Source: Ceratotherium simum simum (lineage: Eukaryota; Chordata; Mammalia; Perissodactyla; Rhinocerotidae). Taken from it: a DNA stretch of 64,000 nucleotides. Shown one piece after another: positions 1-10,344 of this stretch. The stretch's first letter is position 1. Every line of letters begins with the position of its first letter. Below the pieces are notes generated by a model. The model searched no databases. It saw only the letters and a list, made by a program, of their open reading frames with translations, and was not told where the DNA came from. Location: positions 8,834,301 to 8,898,300 of the forward strand of contig NW_004454224.1 of assembly GCF_000283155.1 (NCBI RefSeq), read 5' to 3'. The translations under genes were made by a program, and so were the position numbers.

Positions 1-421
1 GTTCCCATCTTTAAGGCAGCTGGAAATTGTAAAGATGAAGAGTGCGTCCACTCCAGTGGAAACCCTGAGGTCAAAATGTGGCGTGGCGGCTCTGGAAGAT
101 GGACAGGTGGTCGGGGGACACCCGGCCATGCCTGTCCCACTCTAGCTCGCCACTGAGCTCAGAACTGACTATGGCGACATGGGAGTCTGCAGGACCCCAG
201 AACCACAGCACAGCGTCACCCTCCCCAGGAAGCCCCCTGTGATCCACACCCCTGCCAGGCTGGGCAAGTTGGGGGTTTTGCTCCCATAATGCCCTGTGTG
301 TCTCACACTGTGGCGCTCTGCAAAACAGTGGCCTCTCCACTGGACCACGAGCTCCTGGAGCACAGGGGCTCCTCTTTGGATCCCAGCGTCTTGCACGGTG
401 CCAGGAGCATGACTGGACTCA

Positions 422-1030
422 GTATGTGTTTGCCAGATGGATGGATGGAATGGAGAGATGGACAGAGGGATGGAAAGATGGACAGATAGATGGATGGTTG
501 CATGGAGAGATGGACAGAGGAATAGAGTTAGATGAATGAAGTGATGGACAGACAAGTAGATGGATGGATGGATGGATGGATGGAGAGATGACGGGTGGAG
601 TGAGGGAAGGATCCATGGATGTATGTGTGGATGGATGAAGAGAGAGAAAGAGCCAGATGGCTGGATGATGGATGGCTGGATGGCTGGAGAGATGGACAGA
701 TGGAAAGATGGACAGGTAGATGGATAGATGGAGAGATGGAGGGAAGGATGGATGCATGGATAGAGAAATGAATGGATAGACGGATGATGGATGAATGGAA
801 AAATGGACAGAAAGATGGACAGGTAGAGAGATGGATGGAAAGATGGACAGTAGATGGGTGCAGGGATGGATGGATGGATGGAAGGAGGGAGGAACAGATG
901 GATGGATAGATGGATGGAGAGATGAACAGATAGATGGATGGATGATGGATAGACAGACGGAGGAATGGGTGGATGGAGAAACAGATGCATGATGGATGGA
1001 TGGAAAGATGGATGAATGGATAGATGACTG
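422..1030. repeat. (GGAT)n-type tetranucleotide array
   Basis: About 600 bases of imperfect TGGA/GGAT units on the plus strand, broken by variants such as GAGA, GACA and GATA. The longest clean run is near 561-582. Reading the complement in any frame gives Ser-Ile-His-Pro-like strings, which explains the long minus-strand open frames here; they are not genes. Confidence 0.95.
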
Positions 1031-1164
1031 CACAAGAGGGCCTCAGGAGAAACTATTCAGAGCAATAGGCCCAGGGGCCACCTTGTGTTTGGTTGACAGT
1101 GTGTTTCTGTTGCACTGAGACTTGGCGTCGTGCAGGGAGAAGGGAACTGGCCTGGAGTTCGAGG

Positions 1165-1265
1165 CCCTGACTGTCATGTAGGTCATATAACCTTGGACAA
1201 GTTGCCCCCTTCCCAGTGTCACTGCATCTGCACATGGGGACGGTCTTCTCTGCCGTGCCAGCTAT
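1165..1265 (-). repeat. MIR-like SINE fragment
   Basis: The core is recognisable in reverse orientation: a degenerate form of the conserved 'ACCTTGGRCAAGTT' stretch followed by the 'CAT CTGCACATGGGG' arm. It is heavily decayed and has no TSDs. Confidence 0.5.
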
Positions 1266-1313
1266 GCTGGGCTGTCCCAAGGCTCAGGGGAGATGGCAAA
1301 GCAGGGATGACCT

Positions 1314-1351
1314 GGGCCTGATGCCAGCGGGATGAAGCTGCCTTCCTGGAT
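1314..1351 (+). repeat. 38-bp exact direct repeat, copy A
   Basis: Bases 1314-1351 are identical to 2951-2988, starting GGGCCTGATGCCAGC and ending TTCCTGGAT. The flanks differ at once on both sides (T versus G on the left, G versus T on the right). I do not recognise it as part of a known repeat family. Confidence 0.9.
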
Positions 1352-2234
1352 GTCCCTTTGTAAAGGGCGGATGGGGACGGGCAGATCAGCCAAAATGCAA
1401 GGAGTGGGGTAGCGATGTGGGATTCTGCACTTGGCTTTCTTTCCCCCTTTCAAATTTCTTTTAACACAGTTATGATGTTGTTATTTATAACAAAAAGTAA
1501 AATCATGTAAGCATCTCAAGTACTTACAAATGGAAGCTTTTATTATGTTGACCCAAAAAATGGTTCTTTGGCTCCAGAACGCAGAGACCAGACCTGGAGC
1601 CTGTGGGAACAGGGTAAGGCCGAGGCGAGGTGGGGGCGAGCAGAGGCTGTCTTGTGGGGAGGGTGTCCAAGAGCCAGCCAGAGAGAGGCTCCCGTTACTG
1701 AACCCTTGGGACTCCAGAGATTCGTTTTGTTTTTAGTCAAACTTGATTGAGCACATAGAAAGTCCTTATGCAGCCGCTAACTTTGTTTGTACCGTGTGGT
1801 TTTGGCTTACTTGATCCAATAGTGTACCCGCTGGGAACTCCATGGCTCTGAGGGTTGGTGTTGGCCAGGAGGGTGCATTTACACATTTATTCCTGGGCGC
1901 AGTGAATGCAGGTGGCTACTAACAATCATCATTCTGCACCCACACATGGAAAGTGCTCACATCCCCCAACACTGCCAGCCAGGCTGACCCTGGAATACAT
2001 ACACACCCCCAGACGCCCGAGAGGCACCCACTCACCCAGGTCAGAAACACTCGAGCTCAAGATCCTCAGTGGGGTCTGGGGCATGCAGTGCCCCCGGGTT
2101 CCCAGGAGGCTTTGCAGGACCACAGGGAAGGTGGGGGTTGGGTGGGGGCATGGCAGGGAAGGTGGACTCAGGGTGTACAAAGCTGGATGGACGAAAAGCC
2201 TTGGTCGGACTTTTGGTTTTCTAAACGAGGAAGC

Positions 2235-2365
2235 AGAGTAGGGAGTTTACTGCGTGCACTTATTAGGCACCTACTGTGTGCAAGGCACTGAGCCAGGGGC
2301 TGGGGGATCGGCCTCAGACAAGCAGATGCATCCCTTCCTTGAACCAGGGAGACAGTTCCTTTCAA
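2235..2365 (+). repeat. L2-like LINE fragment
   Basis: Contains the typical L2 3' stretch 'GGCACCTACTGTGTGC' followed by 'AAGGCACTGAGCCAGGGGC'. It is cut at its right end by the young ERE SINE. Confidence 0.6.
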
Positions 2366-2380
2366 GATATTATGTCATTG

Positions 2381-2696
2381 GGGCCGGCCCGGTGGCTTAG
2401 CGGTTAAGTGCGTGTGCTCCGCTACTGGCGGCCCGGGTTCGGATCCCGGGCACGCACTGACGCACCGCTTCTCCGGCCATGCTGAGGCTGCATCCCACAC
2501 ACAGCAACTAGAAGGATGTGCAACTATGACATACAACGATCTACTGGGGCTTTGGGGAGAAAAAGGGAAAAAAAAGGAGGAGGATTGGCAATAGATATTA
2601 GCTCAGGGCCACTCTTCCTGAGCAAAAAAAGAGGAGGATTGGCATGGATGTTAGCTCAGGGCTGATCTCCCTCACAAAAAAAAAAAAAAAAAAAAA
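2381..2696 (+). mobile_element. ERE SINE (tRNA-derived), young, with 17-bp TSD
   Basis: Starts GGGCCGGCCCGGTGGCTTAG and ends in a roughly 24-base uninterrupted A tail. A pol III A box (TGGCTTAGCGG, 2393-2403) and B box (GGTTCGGATCC, 2436-2446) are intact, as in tRNA-derived equine SINEs. The 17-bp TSD AAGATATTATGTCATTG is perfect (2364-2380 and 2697-2713). The body looks composite: an ERE2-like middle ('GCAACTAGAAGGATGTGCAA') joined to an ERE1-like 3' end with two copies of 'GGAGGATTGGC'. The perfect TSD and pure tail mean a recent insertion and point to an equid genome. Confidence 0.93.
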
Positions 2697-2789
2697 AAGA
2701 TATTATGTCATTGCCATCATGGTTTGTACGACCATGCACACAGAGAGGGGGCGACCCGATGTAGGAGTGAGGGGTGATGCTGGATGGAC

Positions 2790-2950
2790 TCTTGCAGGAA
2801 GAGGAACAGCATGGGGAAGGGAACAGCATGGAGAAGGGTGTTAGAGGGAAGTGGTGGGAGATGAGGCCGGTGGACCAGGCAGGGCCAGGCCTTGCGGGGC
2901 CTTAGAGACTGCCCTAGGAGTGTTGCCTTTTATCCTGAGGGCTGTGGGCG
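2790..2950 (+). repeat. L2-like LINE fragment
   Basis: Has the L2 segment around 'GGGCCTTAGAGACTGCC' and 'TTTTATCCTGAGGGC', preceded by a twice-repeated 'GGGAACAGCATGG' motif. Its right end abuts copy B of the 38-bp direct repeat. Confidence 0.5.
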
Positions 2951-2988
2951 GGGCCTGATGCCAGCGGGATGAAGCTGCCTTCCTGGAT
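2951..2988 (+). repeat. 38-bp exact direct repeat, copy B
   Basis: Second copy, 1.6 kb to the right of copy A and in the same orientation. It sits directly after an L2-like segment, while copy A sits in apparently unique sequence. Confidence 0.9.
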
Positions 2989-5520
2989 TCCTAATTTCGA
3001 AAGCAGAACTTGGGCGCTTTCTCTGTTGTGGGGGATCAGCCGGCTATGGCTGGCTGGAGCCTCTGGGCTCCATCCTCTCTAACTACGGAGGCCCAGCCGC
3101 CTCCGCCCCCCACCTCCCTCAGTGGGATAAAACAATTTCCTCGCCCAGGCCAGGGAGGCGGGTGACCTCACTGGACTCTTTCCATCTCTCGCTTTCACAG
3201 AGAAATCACAATTTATAATTGGATGAAATCACGCGGATGTAATAGCAGTAAGAGCCCGTGCGGGAACCGGGCATTCACCCCTCATGCGGGGACTCTGTCC
3301 TCACCCTCACTCCTGTCCAACCCCCCCACTCCTTCCCGGGGGGCTGCACCCCACCTGCCTGCTCACACCTTGAGCATTTTTACCAGGCCCTGGCCATTCA
3401 GGATGGTGTCCCATGGGGCTTGCCGGTTAAACCTCCTTGCTCCTGGGGCAGCTGGTCCCAAGACCCGCCCCCATCCCGTCCACCCCATCAGCCTCAGCCT
3501 GCGCTCCACCTGGCCAGCACCCACCCCTCTCTCCACACACTCTCCCTGCCGGGCTGGGTGCCCCGCGGGCAGTGATTCCCCAGTCTGGGTTCTGGGCTTA
3601 TTAAAACACGCACCCTAAATATCCTTGTTTTCATTGGTAACAGCCCCAGACAACCAGCATTTCTCAAATCAGCCACCTTCAGCCCTACAAAGAAAAGTGC
3701 CCAGATGCAGCTGTGTCCATCTGGATCCGATTTCAAACCAGAGCTCACACTCTCAGATGTGTAATAAAAGCCCTTTTCCAGCGAGGGCCCCGCAGGGAGG
3801 GTGCGGACACCGGACCCGGCGGGCCTTCAACCACGCTAATGAGAAAGGGCTGTGGGTCTGTAGGCAGAGCCGGCCCTGCCCCCAGGTCTCAGAGAAGGGG
3901 AGGGTGGCCGCAGAGGGCAGTCGGGGGTGTGGAGCGCTGACCCCAGCCTAGGGAGTGGGGCAGTCACAGGAGGGAGGCCAGGGACGCCACTTCCCCGGTG
4001 CCCTGATGTTCCTGCTTCCCACAGCAGGGAAAAGCTGTGCTCGTTCTGGAAGCCAGGCCACCGTGGCCCAGTTGGATCCTTTGAATGACATTTAGCAAGA
4101 GGAGCAGGTGCGGGGGGAAGTGGAGCCAGCTCTGGCCCAGCGGGCGGCCCTGCACGGCTAGGCGCTCTCAGAACTTCATTTTTCTCTTCCCGGTCCTTCC
4201 ACCCACAGGAAAAGGGAAACCAAGCTGCACGGCCAGCGGTTTGTTATCTGGACTTGAAAAGAGAAGGGAGATGGCGGAAAATAATCCCGCCCTCCCAGCT
4301 CATGGGATGGTGGCGTTCAAGAAAACAGGTTCCCGAGGGCCGGGAGGAGAGGGGGCTGCAGGCCAGGCTGTATGTTCCCGGGCGGCCCCTCATTTCCCTG
4401 GGCTTAATCACTTGTCTTGTTTTTTGGCAGGTGAGGAGGCAGAGAGTGGGTGAGGAGAAGCACTCGAGTTTGGGCAGACAAAACCAGAGGATGAAGCAGG
4501 AATAACCCGCCTCCCCAGCAAGAAAACCTCTCTCCAAACAGGAGCAGCCAAGCAGCACTGAGCCCCCCGCCTCCCCAGCATCTTCCCAAACAGGGGCATG
4601 TGGGGCCTGACAGCTCGGCGGCGCATGTCAGCCGCTCCAGGCCCGCGGTGAACATCTGAACTCCTCAGCGGGGTAGTGGCCCCCCGCCTGCCCCCCGGAG
4701 ACGCAGCCTGAGTGGCAGGAATACCGCGTCTTTGGAGAGTGGCTACCTCTCGGTTCTGTCATGCAAGAACGCTCTCTGCACCGGAGCCCATTCTGCCAAC
4801 CGACTTAAAGGGATTAGGAAAAAAACTTGGTAAAGAAAAGGAGGTAAAAGGCACACAGAAGCCTTTCAGAGGAGGTGGCCGCCAACAGACAAAGGGCGAA
4901 AGTTGAAAGGGGCCACCCTCCCCAGATGGGCGCCAGGCCGTAGGGCATGCCCGGGGAGCAGGGGCCCAGAACACCATCAGGCCACGCTCGGGAGTCCCGG
5001 GGCCGCGGGGGGCGCCCCTGCAGGCCCCTCACTCCAGGGGGAGTAGGGCGCAGAGGATGCTGCTCCAGACCCATAGCCACGTCTGAACGCAGAAGCCCAG
5101 CAGAGTGAAGCACAGGGTCTCTGTGCCTCTGGGGTGTCCCCAGCGCCACCCAATGTCCCAGGTCTGTGGTCTGTGCCCCGAGTGCCAGGGCCGCCGGGCC
5201 AGAATGTGAGTGCGGCCCAGGCCCACCTCGACCTGGTGTGTGACATCCAGAGCGGCGACCCCAGCCAGACCCAGCAGGCTCCGGGGCTGCAGCTAAGGAG
5301 GTAAGGCAGATGTGGGGATGGGCTCCGGGTGGCCCAGGAAGGCCAGGGGCTCCTTGTGCCCAGAGAGGGCGGAGCACGAGACAGCTGGGGCCTGCCCTCT
5401 GCCCAGGCTGGGTGGCACTGGGGCATCACAGCCTCCCCAGGTCTGCAGCTCCACTCTGCCCACCCCACACACGCGGTTCAGAGGCAACTAGTGGCTTCTG
5501 CTTGCCCGGGGAGGGGTCAT
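2989..5520. other. GC-rich intronic DNA, no gene recognised
   Basis: No splice-flanked frame, clear repeat or RNA gene is visible. Around 3190-3240 and 3620-3790 there are AT-richer stretches ('CACAATTTATAATTGG' near 3207) that may be regulatory, but nothing can be assigned. Confidence 0.6.
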
Positions 5521-5539
5521 TTGCCCCCTGGTGGCCCCC
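5521..5539 (-). promoter_or_regulatory. CTCF-like motif (minus orientation)
   Basis: TTGCCCCCTGGTGGCCCCC is close to the reverse complement of the CTCF core CCACCAGGGGGC. Such a match is strong by eye, but occupancy is unknown. A second, oppositely oriented candidate lies about 130 bp to the right. Confidence 0.55.
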
Positions 5540-5665
5540 GTGCTGCTAGGCTCTACCCCAGGGTGGGTAGACAGAGGATATAAAGGAGTAGCCCTTCTCG
5601 GAGTAAACTGCCCCCCCCACTGCCCCTGGTGGTGGGGGGGGTCCTTACTTTGAGCCACTCCGAGT

Positions 5666-5686
5666 TCCGCCCATAGAGGGCAGCAG
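5666..5686 (+). promoter_or_regulatory. CTCF-like motif (plus orientation)
   Basis: CCGCCCATAGAGGGCAGCAG matches 12 of 14 positions of the degenerate core CCASYAGRKGGCRS; the mismatches are the A and S of the first half. With the motif at 5521 it forms a divergent pair. Confidence 0.45.
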
Positions 5687-6189
5687 TGAGGCCTTGGGGA
5701 GGCAGGACCTTTGGCAACCTCGGCCACTGGCCACGGCACCTGCTGCCCTCCAGCAGGAGGGAGTCCACAAGTCCCCTCCATCCGGCCTGCCCCTGCCTTG
5801 GCCTGGAGGACGCAGGGTGGGGTTGACCCAAAGCCGCAATCCAAAGCCCTGCTCCTGCTGGCCCTCGGACAACGTCTGTTCTGGCTTCTAGTTCAGCCCC
5901 CTTGGTGGTGTGGCCTGTGGAGCCCAGAGACGGGCAGTGAGGGCCCCAAGGTCACAGAGCAGGCCGTGAGCCCTCCTTCCTCCTCACTCCCGCCGTGGGA
6001 ACCGGCATGGCTGGGCCTGGTGGGGGGCAGGGTCCTGCCTGGGGGGCGGGGCCTCCTCCTCCCGGGCTCCCCGAGGGCCAGGAGGGAGGGCTCGCGCCTG
6101 CCCAAACACAAATCCCCGGCAACCTCTAGCGGCGGCGTCCCAGGCAGGGCAGGGAAGCCCCAATTCATTACCAAGATGGAAAATGACAC

Positions 6190-6430
6190 TTGCCCGCGCG
6201 CCTCCCCGGGAGAGGGGCTGATTTATGACTGCGCCAGGGCCCGGGACATCCGTCAGCGCGGCGCGGCGCGCACGCCGTCTGCGGGGGCATTAATAGCCGT
6301 GTTATTAGCCACCGGCGTGAAAGATGCCCTGCGGATCGGCTATTTGCTGTTATTTATTATAAAGGCGCGCCAGCCGGCAGCGGGGCCGCGAGGCGGCGGG
6401 AGCGCGGAACCGAGTTCTGCCCTTGCCCAG
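6190..6430 (+). promoter_or_regulatory. CpG-dense block with TATA-like box; candidate FLRT1 promoter or enhancer
   Basis: CpG density rises abruptly (the run near 6255-6274 is almost pure CG/GC) and is interleaved with AT-rich homeodomain-like sites: GCATTAATAGCC, TTATTAGCC and TTATTTATTATAAAGG. TATAAA at 6358-6363 is followed by G and GC-rich DNA, in FLRT1's orientation and 9.4 kb upstream of its coding exon. In human, FLRT1 has non-coding 5' exon sequence several kb upstream inside the same MACROD1 intron, so a promoter here is plausible. No convincing splice donor was identified, so it may equally be a distal enhancer. A related TTTATGG-type site recurs at 6576. Confidence 0.4.
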
Positions 6431-6939
6431 CGGGCCTCCCCGCCCCCATCCCCACCGCCCGCCACTGGTCCCACTCCCCTCCCAGCCCCTAGGAGGGGCT
6501 GGGGGGAATTCCTGGGGCTGAGACCAAGCAAGAGGGGTGCGGCCGGCTGCTGCTCGCCAGCCTGCGCCCCAAATATTTATGGAGATCTGCTCAGCGCCCG
6601 GCTCTGCCTCTGATGCGGCTTCCTTCCATCCCAAAATAGGAAAGCAAAGAGCAAGGAACGGGGCTGTGGGGGCAGACAGAGGGGGTAGTGTGACCTTCGC
6701 CACGTCCCTTCTCCCCCCGAGTGTGCTCCCGTTTGTGCACTGGGGACGCAGGCTGCGCAGGGCTGCCGCCAGCCAGGAAGGAGTGAGTTTGTGAAGGCCC
6801 AGTGTGCAGCAGGTGCGTGGCCTTGCCAACTACTGCCATTATGGGCCTGACCCCACAGGGCTGGAGGGGTCTGCAGTCAGTGCCCAGGCCGCGGGAGGTG
6901 GGGAGGGAGGGGGCTGTTCGCCGGGCTGGAGGGTTCTTT

Positions 6940-7030
6940 CTGCCCTGGACCCTTCCCTTCCCCTCTCTGGGCCTCAACTTTTCCTCCTCTGTAAAAAGCA
7001 GATGATCTCTGAAGTCCTTTACCTCCTGAT
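6940..7030 (-). repeat. MIR-like SINE fragment
   Basis: The reversed MIR core 'CCTCTCTGGGCCTCAACTTTTCCTCCTCTGTAAAA' is recognisable in pieces (6961-6998) before it fades into unique DNA. Confidence 0.6.
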
Positions 7031-7473
7031 TCCAGGGTCCTGAGGGTGGGTTCCACCCTGTGCATATCTGTGAGGGTGGGAGGGAAGGGGCCACCTCTAA
7101 GAAAGTGGCCCAGCCTCTGCCTCCAGGCATCAGACCTGCAGTTGGGCAGTGCCAGGCCAGCCACCCCCATCAGAGGAGATGAGCAGGGACAGCCAGGGGT
7201 CTTCCCCGGGGTTGCTCCCTCTGGGGCTGGGGATGGCCCCACTGGGCAGCTGAGAGGGGCAGGTAAGATACCTGGGAGGGAAAGAGCACTGGACAGCGAG
7301 TCCAAGGCCTGGGCCTGTGTCTGGCTCCTCCACCACCCACTGCACAATTCAGACCAGTCCCTTTGCCTTGGGCTACCGCGGTGAGGACACCCGGGTCATT
7401 ATTACCTCCTGGGGTGGGCCTGAAGGAGGCCAGCCTCCCTCTTCTCTCCCACTGCCCGGTCCTGGGTTTCATA

Positions 7474-7675
7474 ATTTTATTTATTTATTTATTTTTCCCC
7501 CGAAGCCCCAGTAGATAGCTGTATGTCATAGTTGCACATCCTTCTAGTTGCTGTATGTGGGACGCGGCCTCAGCATGGCCGGAGAAGCGGTACATCGGTG
7601 CGCGCCCGGGATCCGAACCCGGGCCGCCAGCAGCGGAGCGCGCGCACTTAACCACTAAGCCACCGGGGCCGGCCC
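7474..7675 (-). mobile_element. ERE SINE (ERE2-like), reverse orientation
   Basis: Reads in reverse from a TTTATTTATTT tail (7474 on), through 'CCCCAGTAGATAGCTGTATG', to the tRNA-like head ending 'CACCGGGGCCGGCCC'. The reversed B box GGATCCGAACC is intact. A decayed TSD of about 18 bp is visible: CCGGTCCTGGGTTTCATA (7456-7473) against CCGGTTGTGGATTTCAGA (7676-7693), 14 of 18 identical. It is older than the 2381 copy. Confidence 0.9.
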
Positions 7676-7709
7676 CCGGTTGTGGATTTCAGATTCTGGG
7701 CCTCCCTTT

Positions 7710-7862
7710 TGGCGTCTCCATTCATTCATTCATTCAGCAGATGTGTATGAGCACCTCCTGTGCCAGGCTCTGCACTGGGCCAGTGAACAAGACAGAACAT
7801 ATCCCAACTTGTAGGAGTTTACGTTCTAGCGGGAGGGGTTGGATAATCAACTTGTAATAAAT
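7710..7862 (+). repeat. L2-like LINE 3' fragment
   Basis: Begins TTCATTCATTCATTCAGCAG, continues through 'GAGCACCTCCTGTGCCAGGC', and ends in 'GTTTACGTTCTAGCGGGAGG' and a TAATAAATAAATA stretch, the usual order of the L2 3' region. Confidence 0.7.
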
Positions 7863-8254
7863 AAATAGGGGGGTCTCTCTAGGAGCAGGGCCTGCATGTG
7901 AGGGCTGCCACACAGCTCCTGGGGGCCCCACCCCCACCCAGCTCCAAGCCTCTGCTTTCTTCTCAGTGTCACCATCCCCTGTCTTTCCTGGTCACCCACC
8001 TCCTCTCTCAGCCCCTGGCTAGCAGGATCTCGCTGGCCAGGAGAGGCCCCCGCTCTCTTCTCTGGGGCTGTCACCAGCCCTGTGGGTGCTGCCCTCTCTC
8101 TTCCTTGCTCCCAGCCCCCCAGAATAAAGGCCCTCAGGCTCGTCTCCTACCTTCTGAAATCCCCCTGGCCTCTCCTTTTTCCTTCCCCAAAGGAATGAAG
8201 CTTCAGTCTAGGCAGCTCTACTAAAGACGCACACAGACAGACAGAACCGTCGGC

Positions 8255-8620
8255 TGCAGGAACATCTTATTAACTAACGCGAGAGAGAAAGAAACAAAAT
8301 TACATGTGTCTCCTTTTATCCCCCCACCCCCTCCTGGCCCTGCATAGTTTAATATCGAACACTGTTATCAATATAATTAACCTCCGAAGACACGATTTGA
8401 AAGTCTTGTTTTTTAAAGCGCTTTGCAGTCTCTGAAGTTCAGGCCATCCCGCGGCCCGGCACCGCCCAGCCGGCCCACGCGGGGAAGTGAACCCGAGGTA
8501 CATTTTTAGTGGATTGCATACCTGTCTGCAATTACCGCCAGTGATAACAGCTGATGCATAATGCATGCAGTATGAAATTAGAAAAATAATGAACTTCAGG
8601 TTTTAAAAGAATCCCCACCC
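8255..8620. promoter_or_regulatory. AT-rich, site-dense island with MORE-like POU palindrome; candidate enhancer
   Basis: Sharp AT-rich island in GC-rich intron. It holds CTGTTATCA (8362-8370) and its inverse TGATAACAG (8542-8550), the second overlapping an E box (CAGCTG) to make a GATA/E-box composite. Next comes ATGCATAATGCAT (8554-8566), two POU half-sites with one spacer base. AATATAATTAAC (8370-8381) and CAATTACC also fit homeodomain sites. This density of intact lineage-factor sites, with no repeat signature, is what deeply conserved intronic enhancers look like. Conservation itself was not tested. Confidence 0.45.
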
Positions 8621-8829
8621 CCATCCCCCACGCGTTACAAGTTCTGGACGGCACCAGTAGAGGCGAGCAGGAGGGAAGTTGGGCAGGGCGGGATTGGAAG
8701 GGCCCCAGGGTCATGGCATCTAGTCCCCTGCCCAAGGGAGGTGCCTCCGGTGGGCCCAGTTGACATGTCCTGGACCCGCAGAGGAGCTCTGCCTGTTGCT
8801 AATAATAGCAATGGTCCAGTTCTGAAGAC

Positions 8830-8995
8830 CACTCTGCATCAGGCCCTCTGCTCAGGCTTGTAAATAAACCGTAGTTCATCCTCACAAGAACCCAGGGAAG
8901 TGGATCACTTATGGTCCCATTTTACAGATGAAGGCCTGAGACCTGAGGCCACCCTGGTAGGTGGAGCAGCTGGACTGAGCCGAGGCAGGCCCACG
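8830..8995 (+). repeat. MIR-like SINE fragment
   Basis: Forward MIR arm: 'TCATCCTCACAAGAACCC' then 'CCCATTTTACAGATGAAGG' and 'CTGAGACCTGAGG'. The 3' part is decayed. Confidence 0.7.
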
Positions 8996-9620
8996 GGGCT
9001 ACTGGCCTTCCTGGGAGAGGGGCTTTCTGGGGGCCGGGGCAGCTGTCCCCAGGCCTCCCTGAGCACCAGGAGGTGGGGGCCGCCCCCCTGCCTCTCAGCC
9101 CGCCTCTCTCCCTCAGCCTGTGGCTGAGCCCCAGAGGGAGCGCTGGCTAGGGGGAAGAAGATGCTGGGCCCCTCATTAATTTAAACAAAGGTTTGCTGAG
9201 GACCCGTCACAGGTGTGGAGGTGCCGCTGCCTTGGTGGAGGTCCCTGCCTGGTGGAGGGGGGTTGCTGCTCCCTATGGGGCCGGGGTCCCCCCGCCTTTC
9301 CCCTCTGAGGCTGAGACACTGCTTCTGTCCCCAGTCTGCCCTGCACAGCTTGCTCCTGCCCCGGACCCTGCTCTGCCAGGAGGGACCTGAGGGCCTGGCA
9401 AGGTTTAGGGAAAACACAATGAATTCCTCTTGCGGAAGGGATGGCCTGGGAGGGGGCACAGCAAGGGTGGGAGGGGGGCTCCCTGGCCCACTTGTTTCTG
9501 GCCTCCCTCTTTCTGAAGCTCAGCCAAGACGGGGGGCAGCTGCCCAGACTGGGTCATAAGAGGACCCTGGGGTCCCTCCCAGGACAAGGTGGCACAGCTC
9601 CTCTCTCGAAAACTACCGGG

Positions 9621-9812
9621 GCCTGTGCTGGGCATTCCACACAACCCCTCCCTTGTCATCCTCCCAGGAGAGCTGGGTTCTCAGCAACACGTTACAGATG
9701 GGGAAACTGAGGCCCAGAGAGGTGTCACAGCAGGACACACAGCTGGGGGCTGGTGAGGCCAGATTCGAACCTAGCCCTCTTGTCATCTCCCCATCTCTAG
9801 TCCACATGCCTC
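9621..9812 (+). repeat. MIR SINE, nearly full length
   Basis: 'GCCTGTGCTGGGCATTCC' leads into 'ACAGATGGGGAAACTGAGGC', 'GCCAGATTCGAACCTAG' and 'AGTCCACATGCC', which is the complete MIR order. Confidence 0.85.
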
Positions 9813-10344
9813 CTTCTTGGGGTCGATGCCATCCGGAATTCTCTGATTCCTAAAGTGGGGGCTGAGACTGTGCCTGGCACTTTGGGGGACCCAGCATTGG
9901 ACATCTCCACATGAGCGGCCTTCACTGATGAACAGGAAGGAAGGCCAGGGCTCAGTGGCCGGGGAGGCCTGCCCCGCTCTCCCTCTCCTGCTTAGGACCC
10001 CCAGCTCCTTCCAGAAAGGTGCTCCCTCCCCTGCTCAGCCCCTGGCATGCTCATGTCTAACTGTGCCCCCCAGGAGCCTGCAGCAGGAGGCGCCACCCCC
10101 CATCCAGCCTGTGGGTCCTGCAGCTGCCCCCTGCATGTTGCCCTCACTCCAACTCCCCCAAGAGGAACCCCCAGAGGGCCCTGGGCCGCTGGCAGCCAGT
10201 GTGATGGGGTTTGGGGAAGAGGCCAGGGCAGAGCACTGGGAGGCTGGGGGTCTCCACCAGGGAGGCACCTCCATCCGGCTGGCAGATATTTATGGCTGTT
10301 ACTCAGCCCTACTCCCACCAGTCAGGTGGTTGTGGGAGCAGAGC

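Noticed and set aside
169..1035. Long minus-strand frame of Ser-Ile-His-Pro repeats
   Set aside because: It is a readout of the GGAT tetranucleotide array; a four-base unit with no stop in the complement keeps frames open automatically.
2381..2460. tRNA gene (intact A and B boxes)
   Set aside because: The boxes belong to an ERE SINE head; there is no complete cloverleaf or anticodon arm, and the element has a SINE body, A tail and TSDs.
5600..5640. Third CTCF-like motif (ACTGCCCCTGGTGG)
   Set aside because: Only the partial core matches and it lies in a C/G-rich low-complexity stretch; too weak beside the two better motifs.
5711..6613. 300-codon plus-strand frame through the CpG-dense block
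   Set aside because: Pro/Arg/Ala-rich low complexity produced by CpG composition; no family resemblance and no exon signals.
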